A DNA stretch of 64,000 bases, from the NCBI RefSeq assembly GCF_042652345.1, contig NZ_JBHSJJ010000005.1:248001-312000 (forward strand), given 5' to 3'. This stretch comes from Negadavirga shengliensis. GTDB taxonomy: Bacteria; Bacteroidota; Bacteroidia; Cytophagales; Cyclobacteriaceae. The notes beneath the pieces are model-generated. The model saw only the letters and a list, made by a program, of their open reading frames with translations, had not been told where the DNA came from and ran no database searches. Numbering within the stretch: the stretch's first letter is position 1; each line of letters starts with the position of its first letter. Both the position numbers and the translations under genes were made by a program. This document shows positions 1 through 9,066 of the stretch, in pieces.

Positions 1-620
1 TGAACATTCAGAAAATTGACAAATATCCCCTGGGCAGTTTCAGGTCTTAAATAGATGGTAGAGGTCTCGTCCGCCACAGAGCCTACCTGTGTGGAGAACA
101 TCAGGTTGAATTGTCTGATCTCCGTCCAGTTAGAAGTTCCGCTGATGGGGCAGGTGATTTCCTCATTGATCATCAAATCCCGAAGCGCCGCAAAATTCTC
201 CGCATCCATCAATTTTCCCATAGCGGAGAGCAGTTCCTTGGCATGTACAGGGTCGCCGGCCTGTTCGTAAGCCGCCGCTTTTTCTTCGATCAGCACATCA
301 GCCCGGTAACGCTTTTTACTGTCCCTGTTGTCCACCATGGGGTCATTGAAACTGTCCACATGCCCTGAGGCTTTCCAAGTGGTAGGGTGCATAAAAATGG
401 CGGCATCGATACCTACGATGTTGTCATTGAGGCGGGTCATGGATTCCCACCAAAGCCGCTTGAGGTTGTTTTTGAGCTCTACCCCATATGGGCCAAAGTC
501 GTACACAGCCTGCAGACCGTCATAAATCTCGGAAGAAGGGTAAACAAACCCATATTCTTTGGCATGGGCTATGATATCTTTAAATAAGGAAATTTCCTGT
601 GTTTCTTCTGTTTTAGCCAT
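1..620 (-). CDS. glyS: Glycyl-tRNA synthetase, class II (5' part; runs off the window)
   Basis: Charges tRNA-Gly with glycine in the cytoplasm. Only the first ~206 codons are present, starting at the ATG at 618-620 (MAKTEETQEI); the rest lies left of base 1. Reading the minus strand gives the GlyRS N-terminal hallmarks: FGPYG near residue 60, WWESM, the segment DAAIFMHPTTW and SGHVDSFNDP. A class II motif region with RPETAQG lies at about residues 192-198. This is the single-chain alpha2 GlyRS typical of Bacteroidota, not the alpha2beta2 GlyQ/GlyS form; the symbol follows Bacteroidota usage. No frameshift is visible. The next gene upstream on the same strand begins beyond 703, so it is probably transcribed on its own from the short gap at 621-702. 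The family call is secure. Confidence 0.95.
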   Translation of the reverse strand, partial: MAKTEETQEISLFKDIIAHAKEYGFVYPSSEIYDGLQAVYDFGPYGVELKNNLKRLWWESMTRLNDNIVGIDAAIFMHPTTWKASGHVDSFNDPMVDNRDSKKRYRADVLIEEKAAAYEQAGDPVHAKELLSAMGKLMDAENFAALRDLMINEEITCPISGTSNWTEIRQFNLMFSTQVGSVADETSTIYLRPETAQGIFVNFLNV

Positions 621-702
621 AACCGTAAAATTAGTCAAAAACCAGCATTGTGCAAGGGGTTGAATTTAGTATAAATCAATTAAAGAGCTTGTGAACCCGA
701 GA

Positions 703-3558
703 TCATTTGGTTCCGCCCCGGCTATCCAATAGATAGGCTGTGATGTGGGTGACGTCATTTTCTTCCAGATCCATATGTTCGGGTGCAGGCATCAGACTAT
801 GTTTCAACTGCCGGCGCTGCTCAATTTCATTGGCCGGGATAATAAATTTCCGCCCGTTGTATTCCTGTACGGTGACTACCGGGCCGTTGGACAGGAGTAT
901 GCCATAAAGTACGGCACCGTTTTTCAGGCTTACCAGAAATGCTTCCGAGCCAAAAGCGACCGCGGCATCCGGCTCGGTGATGGCATTGATCAAGGTTTTT
1001 CTGTCCATCTTCAGCTGTATCTGGCTGAGGTCCGGGCCGATTTCATTACCTGAATTACCTATTTTATGGCATCCCAGACAATTTTTTTCCGTCAGGGTTT
1101 TCCCCATTTGTACGTCCGCATGGGATTGGGATATCTTTTCTTCCGAATACGTCTTTTTTTTCTCCTGAAAGTGCCGGGCAAGCAGGCTTTTTATAGGGGC
1201 ACGGTTTTCTTTTTCCAGTAGCTGGCTGCTTTCTTTTTTAAGCTCCCCCGAAAGTTTGCCTGTGGCAGCCAACAGAGCCAGATGGAGTCTCCCGTTACTG
1301 TTTTCTGAAAGTTTTTCCCAGACGTCGGATTTTTCTTCAGGGGAGGCTAAGCTGTCCAGTAAGGTATTACGCCAGGCCAGCAGCTCAGGCTGGGCATCCG
1401 GCAGGTTGTCTACTGGAGACTCCCAATTTTTCAAATGGGATTGCCACAGATTGTGTTGTCTGAATTGCAGCCACCATAGGGCATCTTCAGAGAGCATGTC
1501 ATCATTGCCCTCATACAGCGCCAATACGATCTGCGCAGCGTCTTTGTCTCCGATAAAGGCCAATGTCTCCATCGCCTCCTTCCTTTTGTTTTCGTCAAGT
1601 TTTTCGGAAGTCACACGCTGCCGAAGGTCGTCCATGGCAGCGGCAGGGTGCAGCTCCCACACCATTTTGCTGGCGGCGTCTGGCCATTCCACAGGGTCCG
1701 GTCCGCCTAAGTGAGACATTAGAGCTGGATAAAACGCGTTTTCTTTTCCCCTGAGTCCTATTCCCATAGCGTTACGGTACCAGGGATCCACTCCGTCAAA
1801 TCCATCGAACAATTGGAGATAAATGTCCAGGGATTGGTTCAAGGGAAAATCTTTTAGCAACAGGGCCAGTTCTCTCCGCACCAAGGGATGAGCCGATTTG
1901 GCCAGGGCCTTGGAATAGGCAAGTAGCTCCTGCCCTCTGAATTGGGAAAGCGCCCTTAGGGCCGTTAAGGCAAGTTCCGGGTTACGGTCTTCCAGATAAG
2001 GTTCAACCGCTGCCCAGCCTGTATCCCCCAATTGGCTCAGAAGCCAGATAGCCCTGGCTTGATGGAAGGGGTTATTGTCTTTCAACACCGCGGCTAAGGC
2101 AGGCACAGCCTCTCCACTTTGTGCGAGCAACGCCTGGGCCGCCAAGGATCTCACGTGGATGGCAGGGTTATATAGTGCCTCAATCTGACCGGGGATTTCA
2201 TCCAAACTGATTACAGGTGAAGTAAGCTGTTTATTTTTCGGGTGGATCCGGTAGATCCTGCCATAACCTTCCTTGTCCCGCATCTGGTGCCCCCCAACTA
2301 TGGGATCATACCAATCGGCCACAAACAGCGAGCCATCGGTGCCTACGGCCACATCGCTGGGCCGGAACCATTTGCTGTCGTCCTCTTCTATCTCATGCCA
2401 TACATAATGGACATTGTCCGTATCTACTGAGGAAATAAACGCCTGTCTTTCATTTAAAGAATATCCTGATCCCTGAGGTGTGGGAAAGTAGCCAAAGATG
2501 ATGTTCCTTCCCGCGTCGGCGCTGAGCAATAGTCCCCGGTAGTGTTCCCCAAGGGCATCGTTTTCCACCCGCACGATTCCGGTAGGAGATCCGGCACCGT
2601 AGATGTCTCCGGCGGGAAGCACGCCGGGATCATGCTGGTGCCAATGGGCTTCCGCTATACTTTGTCCGGGCCGCCTGTCGGCTTGCCAGGTTCTGTCCCC
2701 CTGCTCGCTGAAAAACCCCGCATTGCTGCCCTCCATCAGCCAGGTTGTTCTGCAGGAAGCGGTCTGGTCGTCATTGTCGCTCTGCCACATGTTGCCAAAG
2801 GAATCCACAAAAACTTCAAAAGCATTTCTGAAATTGTGGGACAATACTTCGAGTCCGGTCCCATCGGGATTTACCCGGATGACCATCCCCCCTGTATAGA
2901 CCTTACCGTCATCGCTTACTTGTGAAGGCGTGTTTTCTGTGCTATAGGGAGTGTATTCGTTATAGACACTTCCTGACCGAAGGGTCCAACCGTCCCGGCC
3001 GGTCACTTCGTGGGGGCCCGCGTTGCCGACGATAAAATACCATTTGCCATCGGGACCAAGGACCCCTGCATGCAGGCCATGATCATGGTCTTTGCCTCCA
3101 AATCCTGTAAGGAGGATTTCTTTATGGTCGGGGATGTCATCTCCATCCTCATCGGTGTAGACGATAATGGAGGGGGAACAGGAAACGATTACCTGGTTGC
3201 CCACCACAGCGATGCCCAAAGGCGAACGCAGGTCACTGTCCTGCACAAATATTTTGGAACTGTCGGCTTTTCCGTCCCCGTTGGTGTCTTCCAATATCAC
3301 AATACGATCACCCTCAGCATGGACCATGTGCCCGTCTTTGTTCCGGAAATCCCGGTAGTTGACAGCTTCTGTGACCCATAGCCTTCCCCGCATGTCCACA
3401 TCCACGTTGGTGGGATTGTAAAACATCGGTGAGGAGGCCCACAATGTTACTTCAAGGTCATCGGGGACATGGAGCAAAGGTTTCTCTTCGGTTGTTTTTT
3501 TGCAGGCAAAGAACAGGAAGATTAAACCCAGGACATAATATGTATGAAGCCTGTTCAT
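703..3558 (-). CDS. PVC-type dehydrogenase lipoprotein with HEAT repeats and C-terminal cytochrome c
   Basis: A 951-residue probable lipoprotein: the N-terminus has a hydrophobic stretch ending in FFACKK, a lipobox-like cysteine. Residues ~30-420 form a beta-propeller of the membrane-bound dehydrogenase family (TIGR02604 type), with NPTNVDVDMRGRLWV, DTNGDGKAD and DEDGDDIPDH loops. The middle (~450-800) is helical and HEAT-like. The C-terminus holds a cytochrome c domain with heme-binding CLGCH at 827-831 and a possible axial Met in LMPAPEHM. By family it should oxidise a sugar or alcohol and pass electrons to the heme; the substrate is unknown. It is the last gene of a minus-strand operon, 7 bases after the isomerase-like gene, and a second heme dehydrogenase leads the operon. 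Function is inferred from family and context. Confidence 0.85.
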   Translation of the reverse strand: MNRLHTYYVLGLIFLFFACKKTTEEKPLLHVPDDLEVTLWASSPMFYNPTNVDVDMRGRLWVTEAVNYRDFRNKDGHMVHAEGDRIVILEDTNGDGKADSSKIFVQDSDLRSPLGIAVVGNQVIVSCSPSIIVYTDEDGDDIPDHKEILLTGFGGKDHDHGLHAGVLGPDGKWYFIVGNAGPHEVTGRDGWTLRSGSVYNEYTPYSTENTPSQVSDDGKVYTGGMVIRVNPDGTGLEVLSHNFRNAFEVFVDSFGNMWQSDNDDQTASCRTTWLMEGSNAGFFSEQGDRTWQADRRPGQSIAEAHWHQHDPGVLPAGDIYGAGSPTGIVRVENDALGEHYRGLLLSADAGRNIIFGYFPTPQGSGYSLNERQAFISSVDTDNVHYVWHEIEEDDSKWFRPSDVAVGTDGSLFVADWYDPIVGGHQMRDKEGYGRIYRIHPKNKQLTSPVISLDEIPGQIEALYNPAIHVRSLAAQALLAQSGEAVPALAAVLKDNNPFHQARAIWLLSQLGDTGWAAVEPYLEDRNPELALTALRALSQFRGQELLAYSKALAKSAHPLVRRELALLLKDFPLNQSLDIYLQLFDGFDGVDPWYRNAMGIGLRGKENAFYPALMSHLGGPDPVEWPDAASKMVWELHPAAAMDDLRQRVTSEKLDENKRKEAMETLAFIGDKDAAQIVLALYEGNDDMLSEDALWWLQFRQHNLWQSHLKNWESPVDNLPDAQPELLAWRNTLLDSLASPEEKSDVWEKLSENSNGRLHLALLAATGKLSGELKKESSQLLEKENRAPIKSLLARHFQEKKKTYSEEKISQSHADVQMGKTLTEKNCLGCHKIGNSGNEIGPDLSQIQLKMDRKTLINAITEPDAAVAFGSEAFLVSLKNGAVLYGILLSNGPVVTVQEYNGRKFIIPANEIEQRRQLKHSLMPAPEHMDLEENDVTHITAYLLDSRGGTK

Positions 3559-3565
3559 GCGGATC

Positions 3566-4450
3566 TTATTGGTTGTTCAAAACGCGTCGGAGATAAGCGA
3601 GGTTGGCTTGGTATGCGGTAAGCATATCGCCGCCTGGGGGAATGGCGCCTTCCATAATCACCCAATCTTTGTAGCCGATCTCCTGAAGGGTGTTTTTAAC
3701 CCTTCCGAAGTCCACTTTGCCTTTGCCCAGAAGCTGTCCGTTTTCCTTTGCATGTATTTCACAGATGTATTCAGTACCCAACAACTTCATTTCTTTGAAA
3801 ATATCGTATCCCATTTCCGTGGAGTTGGCCACGTCATAATAGACTTTTACATGGCTGGATCCTACCGCCTCTATGATCCGGAGGTGTTCTTCCGCGCTTA
3901 ACCAGGACTCCAACGCCAGGTAGATATCCTGTTTTTCTGCTTTTGGAGCGACTTTTTGAAGCCTTCTGATAACTTCTTTTTTTCCTTCTTCATCCTCTCT
4001 AAGGTCGCCTTTTCCGAAAAAAGCCAGTAAAATGACTTGGCAGCCCAAAGCTTTGGCCACATCTATGCTGTCTTCCACCCATTCTTCCGTCACAGGATCG
4101 GATTTGTAAGGAACATTGTTCAGCTCACCGATAGCCAGGCTGGCAATCCGCACCTGGGTGTCTTTTGAGGTTTGTAGATAGGTCTGCTGTACTTCTTTTC
4201 TCCGAAGATGCATGTTGTTGGACACATTGCCCAAACTGACCTGGACACCGTCCAGTCCGATTTCTTTGGCGACCCGAAAAGCTTCCGGATCCGATGCTTG
4301 TCCGATCGACCAGTCACATGCGCCGATCCGGTAGGCGTGGGGCCGCGGAGGAGCCATAAAGCCTGTCAGGGGCTGCATACCAGCGAGGGCCGTAAGCAAA
4401 ATACCTTTTTTCACTGCGGTTCTTCTGTTGTATTTGGGTTTATTGGTCAT
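3566..4450 (-). CDS. Secreted sugar phosphate isomerase/epimerase-like TIM-barrel protein
   Basis: A 294-residue AP endonuclease family 2/xylose isomerase-like TIM barrel. The N-terminus has a twin-arginine-like motif (NRRTAVKKG, residues 8-16) followed by a hydrophobic segment, suggesting Tat export. Barrel landmarks include GLDGVQVS, LALESWLS (a typical metal-binding Glu), VKVYYDVANS and ICEIHAKEN. Members of this family isomerise or epimerise sugars and keto-sugars, often beside periplasmic dehydrogenases that make 3-keto sugars. It lies between two heme-containing dehydrogenase genes (16-base and 7-base gaps), so a shared sugar-oxidation pathway is likely. The exact reaction cannot be read from sequence. 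Confidence 0.8.
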   Translation of the reverse strand: MTNKPKYNRRTAVKKGILLTALAGMQPLTGFMAPPRPHAYRIGACDWSIGQASDPEAFRVAKEIGLDGVQVSLGNVSNNMHLRRKEVQQTYLQTSKDTQVRIASLAIGELNNVPYKSDPVTEEWVEDSIDVAKALGCQVILLAFFGKGDLREDEEGKKEVIRRLQKVAPKAEKQDIYLALESWLSAEEHLRIIEAVGSSHVKVYYDVANSTEMGYDIFKEMKLLGTEYICEIHAKENGQLLGKGKVDFGRVKNTLQEIGYKDWVIMEGAIPPGGDMLTAYQANLAYLRRVLNNQ

Positions 4451-4466
4451 ACATCATACAGGGTCT

Positions 4467-6173
4467 TTATAACGTATTCTTCATCTTATACACTTTCCCG
4501 TCTGGTTTGGTAAACAGGTAAAGCTCTCCTTCATGATCCCTTCCAAAGCGCAGATCTACCCGCTTGCTGCCGCATAATTCTACCAAACTCTGGACTTTGC
4601 CCTCAAAGCTGATGCGCCACTCATAAATAGGGGCATGGCTTCCACGTTGCAATTCGGCGGTATGGATGTAAAACAGCCGGCCCTGGACAATATCCCCAAA
4701 AAGGTATTTGCCCTCCAGAGCGGGGACATGGGTTCCCCAATACTCATACCCGCCCGAAATGGCATTTCCCTCATCATGGTCATACATGGCCACGGGGTAG
4801 GTGTAACCATATTTCTCATCATCTTCGGGAAGAGGAAAAACCTGATTGATATCTATTTCAGGATCTATGACAAAGGTTCCTTCCCTTACCGGCCATCCAT
4901 AGTCATCACCAGGTTTTACCATGTACAGCGATTCTATCTGCATCTGGCCTATGTTAGTGGCGAGACATTCACCGTTCTTTGTCCAGGTGATCCGGTGTGC
5001 GTTTCGGAAGCCATGGGCATAAATCTCTTCCAGCCATCCTTTCCCGTTATTAACGAAGGGGTTGCTTTTAGGGATTCCGTATTTCCTGTTTCGGCTGTTG
5101 TTTCCGCTGGGATCAATTCGGAAAATGCAACCCCAAGGCTGTGTGGGCCCATGGGGGACCCAGGCGTGACCGGCCCCAACGCTCCCACCATCCCCTATTC
5201 CGATATAAAGCAGGCCGTAATCTTCTTCCCCGGGACTGGCCAGGGGGTTAAATGTGATTTCCTGCATGCCATGAATGCCGGTCACCATGTCAATTCTGAA
5301 AAGTTCTCTGCTTTTTCCCTTAAATGGGATTCCGTTGGCATTATCTGTCTGCCATTCCAGCACGACCCACTGTAATGTGTTGCGGATAGAATCCCCGAAG
5401 GTGAAGTCAGCTTTTCCCGAACCGGGGGACTCCGTATGGGTGGTGTACAGCAAGCCGTTTTCCGAAAATTCCGGATGAAAGGCAAAGCTTCCAAATCCCG
5501 TTGCCAGGCCGGGTTGGTTGATAAAATCCGGCATCAGCTTTTCCATATCCATGTATTCTTCGGTTTTGTCGCCGGCAATGCGGTACATTTTCCCCCGAAG
5601 GTCCATGATAAACAGGTCTTTGGTGCCTGGATGAAAGTCCAGTTTGGCTATCCTGGTTCTTGGCATTTCCTCGCTGGATGGGGGGATGGTAGCTATCCAT
5701 TCCAATTCAACTACAAGTTCAGAAAGCGGAATGGGCTCCGGTATGGGGTTGACGATGGAGTCGCTTCTGGTTTTTGTTTTTTCTGCAGGCGCTTCATGCT
5801 GATGCATATAGGCGATAATGGCATCAATTTCCTCAGCCGGCAGGTGATCAAACGAAGGCATGTAGGTGTTGAATTTGGCAAACAGGTTGGCAGCCCGTTC
5901 GTCACCTGATTGGATCACTGCGGTGGGGTTTTTGATAAAATCGCGGATCCATTCCAAGGGTTCCTCCCGGGTAAGCCCCCCCAGATGGGGACCTATGCCG
6001 TCCTGGTTGAAATTATGGCAGGTGCTGCAGTTGTTTTCGAAGATGGTTTGTCCGTCGCTAACGGTAGCGGCATCCATCGGAATCCGGTTTTCTATTGATT
6101 TTTCTGAAGAATCACAGGAAAGACACAGTGAAAGTATAAATACCCGGAAAAAATGATTAAGGTTAAATTTCAT
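4467..6173 (-). CDS. PQQ-dependent sugar dehydrogenase with N-terminal cytochrome c (lipoprotein)
   Basis: 568 residues from the ATG at 6171-6173. The frame is open further upstream, but the signal peptide (MKFNLNHFFRVFILSLCLSC, lipobox Cys20) fixes this start. A cytochrome c domain follows, with CSTCH at residues 49-53 and a possible axial Met in the YMPSFDHL segment. The rest is a glucose/sorbosone dehydrogenase-type six-bladed propeller (GSH/L-sorbosone family), with FAFHPEFSENG, LYIGIGDGG and AHGFRNAHRI. It probably oxidises a sugar in the periplasm using PQQ and passes electrons to its own heme. It is the first gene of the 6173-703 operon, preceded by a repeat-rich 449-base gap. No PQQ biosynthesis genes are seen here, so the cofactor would come from elsewhere. 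Confidence 0.87.
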   Translation of the reverse strand: MKFNLNHFFRVFILSLCLSCDSSEKSIENRIPMDAATVSDGQTIFENNCSTCHNFNQDGIGPHLGGLTREEPLEWIRDFIKNPTAVIQSGDERAANLFAKFNTYMPSFDHLPAEEIDAIIAYMHQHEAPAEKTKTRSDSIVNPIPEPIPLSELVVELEWIATIPPSSEEMPRTRIAKLDFHPGTKDLFIMDLRGKMYRIAGDKTEEYMDMEKLMPDFINQPGLATGFGSFAFHPEFSENGLLYTTHTESPGSGKADFTFGDSIRNTLQWVVLEWQTDNANGIPFKGKSRELFRIDMVTGIHGMQEITFNPLASPGEEDYGLLYIGIGDGGSVGAGHAWVPHGPTQPWGCIFRIDPSGNNSRNRKYGIPKSNPFVNNGKGWLEEIYAHGFRNAHRITWTKNGECLATNIGQMQIESLYMVKPGDDYGWPVREGTFVIDPEIDINQVFPLPEDDEKYGYTYPVAMYDHDEGNAISGGYEYWGTHVPALEGKYLFGDIVQGRLFYIHTAELQRGSHAPIYEWRISFEGKVQSLVELCGSKRVDLRFGRDHEGELYLFTKPDGKVYKMKNTL

Positions 6174-6221
6174 TGTCAATATTGGACTTTTATAGCTAGT
6201 TTTATTTGGTTTTCTACATAA

Positions 6222-6402
6222 GAAATCGAGCATGACGGAATCGTCACACGGAGGCATGATTATCACACATGCGAGATTCCATCTGACCATTGAAAAACAA
6301 TTATAAACAGATGAAATCGAGCATGACGAGGTCGTCACACACAGAGATGATTATCAATAGCGAGATTCCATATGACCGTTGAATAGACAATTATAATCAT
6401 AT
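6222..6402. repeat. Two tandem ~90-base imperfect repeats with internal palindromes
   Basis: Unit 1 starts at 6222 and unit 2 at 6313, both with GAAATCGAGCATGACG; a third start (ATGAAAT) appears near 6401. Each unit carries the dyad TGACG-4 nt-CGTCA (6233-6246 and 6324-6337), whose arms are kept although the loop differs (GAAT versus AGGT). Each also carries a GCGAGATTCCAT segment that can pair imperfectly with the start of the following copy. This looks like a degenerate dispersed palindromic (REP-like) element. It is non-coding; its function is unknown. Confidence 0.75.
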
Positions 6403-6588
6403 GAAATAACCGGCCTAATGTAGGCTAATAAATCAAAATATAAAAATCTGCAATCAGCTAATTGGCAGGTTTTGTTCAACACGCCGGGCATTTTTACTTT
6501 AAAAAAAAAATTTTCTATGTCATTAGGTAATTTATCCTCTACATTTTGCTTTCCTGTAAAAATACGGAACATCTATCCACCAATTAAC

Positions 6589-6596
6589 TATCTTTG
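6589..6596 (+). promoter_or_regulatory. Bacteroidota -7 box for the TonB receptor
   Basis: TATCTTTG matches the Bacteroidota -7 consensus TAnnTTTG and lies 26 bases before the ATG at 6623. No clear -33 TTG is visible at the usual distance, so the call is moderate. Confidence 0.45.
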
Positions 6597-6622
6597 CTGC
6601 TTGTCTCTATAGATTGTTAACT

Positions 6623-9061
6623 ATGAAAATAAAATATATAATTACCCTAATTTTTATACCAACAACTGTTTTCTTTTTCTCCGCGGATCTGTTTTCCCAA
6701 TCTTCCGGTTTCGGTGAGTTAAAAGGGAAGGTAATGGATGCTGACGGCAACATACCATTGGGTTTTGCCACCGTGAGTGTTTACCGGGATGAAGGTGGGG
6801 AGAAGAAGCTGATGACCGGGGGCATAACAGAGGAAGACGGAACTTTTTCGCTCTCCCTGCCACAGGGTGATTTTTTGGTTTTGGTGGAATTTATGGGCTA
6901 CGAACCTTTCCAGATGGAAGCCGTGGGCATCAACCGGGAGAACAGGCAAAGAGACCTTGGCCTGATCAAATTAACGGGAACTGCCGAAAACCTGGATGAG
7001 GTGGTGGTTCAGGGTCAGAAAAACCTGATGGAGCTGTCTCTCGACAAACGTATATTCAATGTAGGAAAAGACTTGGCAAACGCAGGGGGAACCGCCACGG
7101 ATATTTTGATGAACCTTCCTTCCATATCGGTAGACCCGGAGGGAAATGTACGGCTACGGGGCAGCGACAACGTGAGGATTTTGGTGGATGGCAAACCTTC
7201 CGGACTGGTCAGCTTTAAAGGCAGCAGCGGCCTGCAACAGCTTCCCGCCAGCATGATCGAAACCGTGGAAGTCATCACCAATCCTTCTGCCAGGTATGAG
7301 GCTGAAGGCATGGCGGGTGTGATCAACATCGTTCTGAAAAAGGAGAATACGCAGGGGTTTAACGGATCCTTTGAGGGCATTGTGGGCAACCCAACCAATC
7401 TGGGACTGGCTGCCAATCTGAATTACAGACATAACAAGATCAACTGGTTTATCAATTATGGTGTCGCCTACAGAAGGGTGCCCAGGGTAGGCTCCATCTA
7501 TCAGGAAGTATATACTCCTGATACCACTTTTGTCTCCGACCAAAGCACCACAGGAACGGTGAATAGTCTGAATAACAACATCAGGGCGGGGCTGGATTAT
7601 TTTTTCAGCGATAACAACATCCTTACGGCTTCTTATCTTTTGAGAAGAAGTGATGCCAGGAGGATTACCAATATCCGTTACGATGATTATTATGCGCCGG
7701 GTGGACAATTGGAAAGTTATACCTTAAGGACACAAGATGAAGACGAAAAAGAGCCCAACTCGGAAGTCAACCTGACCTATAAAAGGACATTTGATCAAAA
7801 CGGACATGTATTGACCGGAGGGGTGACCTATTTGGATTACTGGGAAAACTCGGACCAGGTATATACTGAGAACGCTTTCCAGCCCAACGGTACGCAGATC
7901 CCAAGCAGGTCTGTTCTTCAGACTTCTTTAAATGACGAATTTGAACGGCAGTGGTTATTTCAACTCGATTATACCAAACCGATCGGTAAGGACGGGAATT
8001 TTGAAACAGGATTCAGGAGCAGTTTCCGAAATATGGAAAATGACTTCAATGTCAGTGAGCAGACGGAAAGCGGGGAATTTGAGGCTTTGCCTGGGCTGGA
8101 TGACATCTTTCTGTACAACGAAAACATTCATGCGGCTTATGCCATAATGGGCAACAAAAGCAACAAGCTGTCCTATCAAGGCGGCCTCAGGGCAGAGTAT
8201 ACCGACGTGAAGACCACTTTGGTCAGGGCCAATGAAATCAACCCAAGAGAGTATGCCAATCTTTTTCCAAGCGCTCATGTTACCTACAATGTAAGTCCTG
8301 ATGATGCTTTTCAGGTATCCTATAGCCGGAGGATCCGTCGGCCATTTTACAATGACCTCAGCCCTTTTATGACATTTTCCGATGCCAGGAATTTTTTCAG
8401 CGGAAACCCTGACCTGGATCCCGAATTTACGGATGCGTATGAACTGGGGCATATCAAGTACATGGATAAAGGCTCCGTCTTTTCCACTGTTTACTTCAGA
8501 AGCACCACCGACAAAATAGAAAGAATCCGAACAGTGGATGAAGAGGGGAACGCGATGACCATTCCTGAAAATTTATTGTCTGAACGGTCATTCGGTTTGG
8601 AATTTACCAGTGATTATTCACCGGCCGACTGGTTGAAACTGGATGCCAATTTTAATTTCTTTTATGCGGACATAGATGGCACCAATATTTTGGATACGTA
8701 TAGGGCAAATACCTATAGCTGGTTTACCCGTTTGACCTCCAGGATTTCCATGGCCAATGGACTTGACATTCAGGTGAGGACCAATTACGAAGGCAGACAA
8801 CGGGTGGCTCAGGGTGTCAGAAAGGCACTTTATTACCTCGATCTGTCGGCCAGCAAAGACATCATGCAGGGAAGGGCAACGCTGATCCTCAACGTGATGG
8901 ACATGTTCAACACGAGAAGAAACAGGTTTATTTTTGAAGGACCGGGATTTATGACCGAAGGGGACGTTCTGCCAAGAAGAAGACAAATCAACCTCTCCCT
9001 GAATTACCGGATCAAACAATCAAAATCAGCAAAAAGATCTGATATCCTGGATGATGAATAG
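6623..9061 (+). CDS. TonB-dependent receptor, outer-membrane beta-barrel family protein
   Basis: 812 residues from the ATG at 6623; a TTG codon at 6614 is in frame, but the signal peptide (KIKYIITLIF...) fits the ATG. The N-terminal carboxypeptidase regulatory-like beta-sandwich is at ~31-115 (GKVMDADGNIPLGFATVSV), followed by a plug domain (LDEVVVQG, IFNVGKDL, LRGSDNVRILVDGKP). A long barrel of the OMP_b-brl_3 type follows, with a KENTQGFNG segment after the plug. Such proteins import unknown ligands across the outer membrane using TonB; no SusD partner is adjacent, so it is not a standard glycan pair. It converges on tag, with only 5 bases between the two stop codons. Confidence 0.88.
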   Translation: MKIKYIITLIFIPTTVFFFSADLFSQSSGFGELKGKVMDADGNIPLGFATVSVYRDEGGEKKLMTGGITEEDGTFSLSLPQGDFLVLVEFMGYEPFQMEAVGINRENRQRDLGLIKLTGTAENLDEVVVQGQKNLMELSLDKRIFNVGKDLANAGGTATDILMNLPSISVDPEGNVRLRGSDNVRILVDGKPSGLVSFKGSSGLQQLPASMIETVEVITNPSARYEAEGMAGVINIVLKKENTQGFNGSFEGIVGNPTNLGLAANLNYRHNKINWFINYGVAYRRVPRVGSIYQEVYTPDTTFVSDQSTTGTVNSLNNNIRAGLDYFFSDNNILTASYLLRRSDARRITNIRYDDYYAPGGQLESYTLRTQDEDEKEPNSEVNLTYKRTFDQNGHVLTGGVTYLDYWENSDQVYTENAFQPNGTQIPSRSVLQTSLNDEFERQWLFQLDYTKPIGKDGNFETGFRSSFRNMENDFNVSEQTESGEFEALPGLDDIFLYNENIHAAYAIMGNKSNKLSYQGGLRAEYTDVKTTLVRANEINPREYANLFPSAHVTYNVSPDDAFQVSYSRRIRRPFYNDLSPFMTFSDARNFFSGNPDLDPEFTDAYELGHIKYMDKGSVFSTVYFRSTTDKIERIRTVDEEGNAMTIPENLLSERSFGLEFTSDYSPADWLKLDANFNFFYADIDGTNILDTYRANTYSWFTRLTSRISMANGLDIQVRTNYEGRQRVAQGVRKALYYLDLSASKDIMQGRATLILNVMDMFNTRRNRFIFEGPGFMTEGDVLPRRRQINLSLNYRIKQSKSAKRSDILDDE

Positions 9062-9066
9062 GGGAA

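Larger units (their letters stand above)
6174..6622. other. Intergenic region with tandem repeat between divergent genes
   Basis: This 449-base gap separates the divergently transcribed PQQ dehydrogenase (minus) and TonB receptor (plus). It contains two imperfect copies of a ~90-base unit at 6222-6402, an AT-rich stretch at about 6420-6540, and a -7 promoter-like box for the plus-strand gene. I see no convincing open reading frame in it. Confidence 0.7.
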
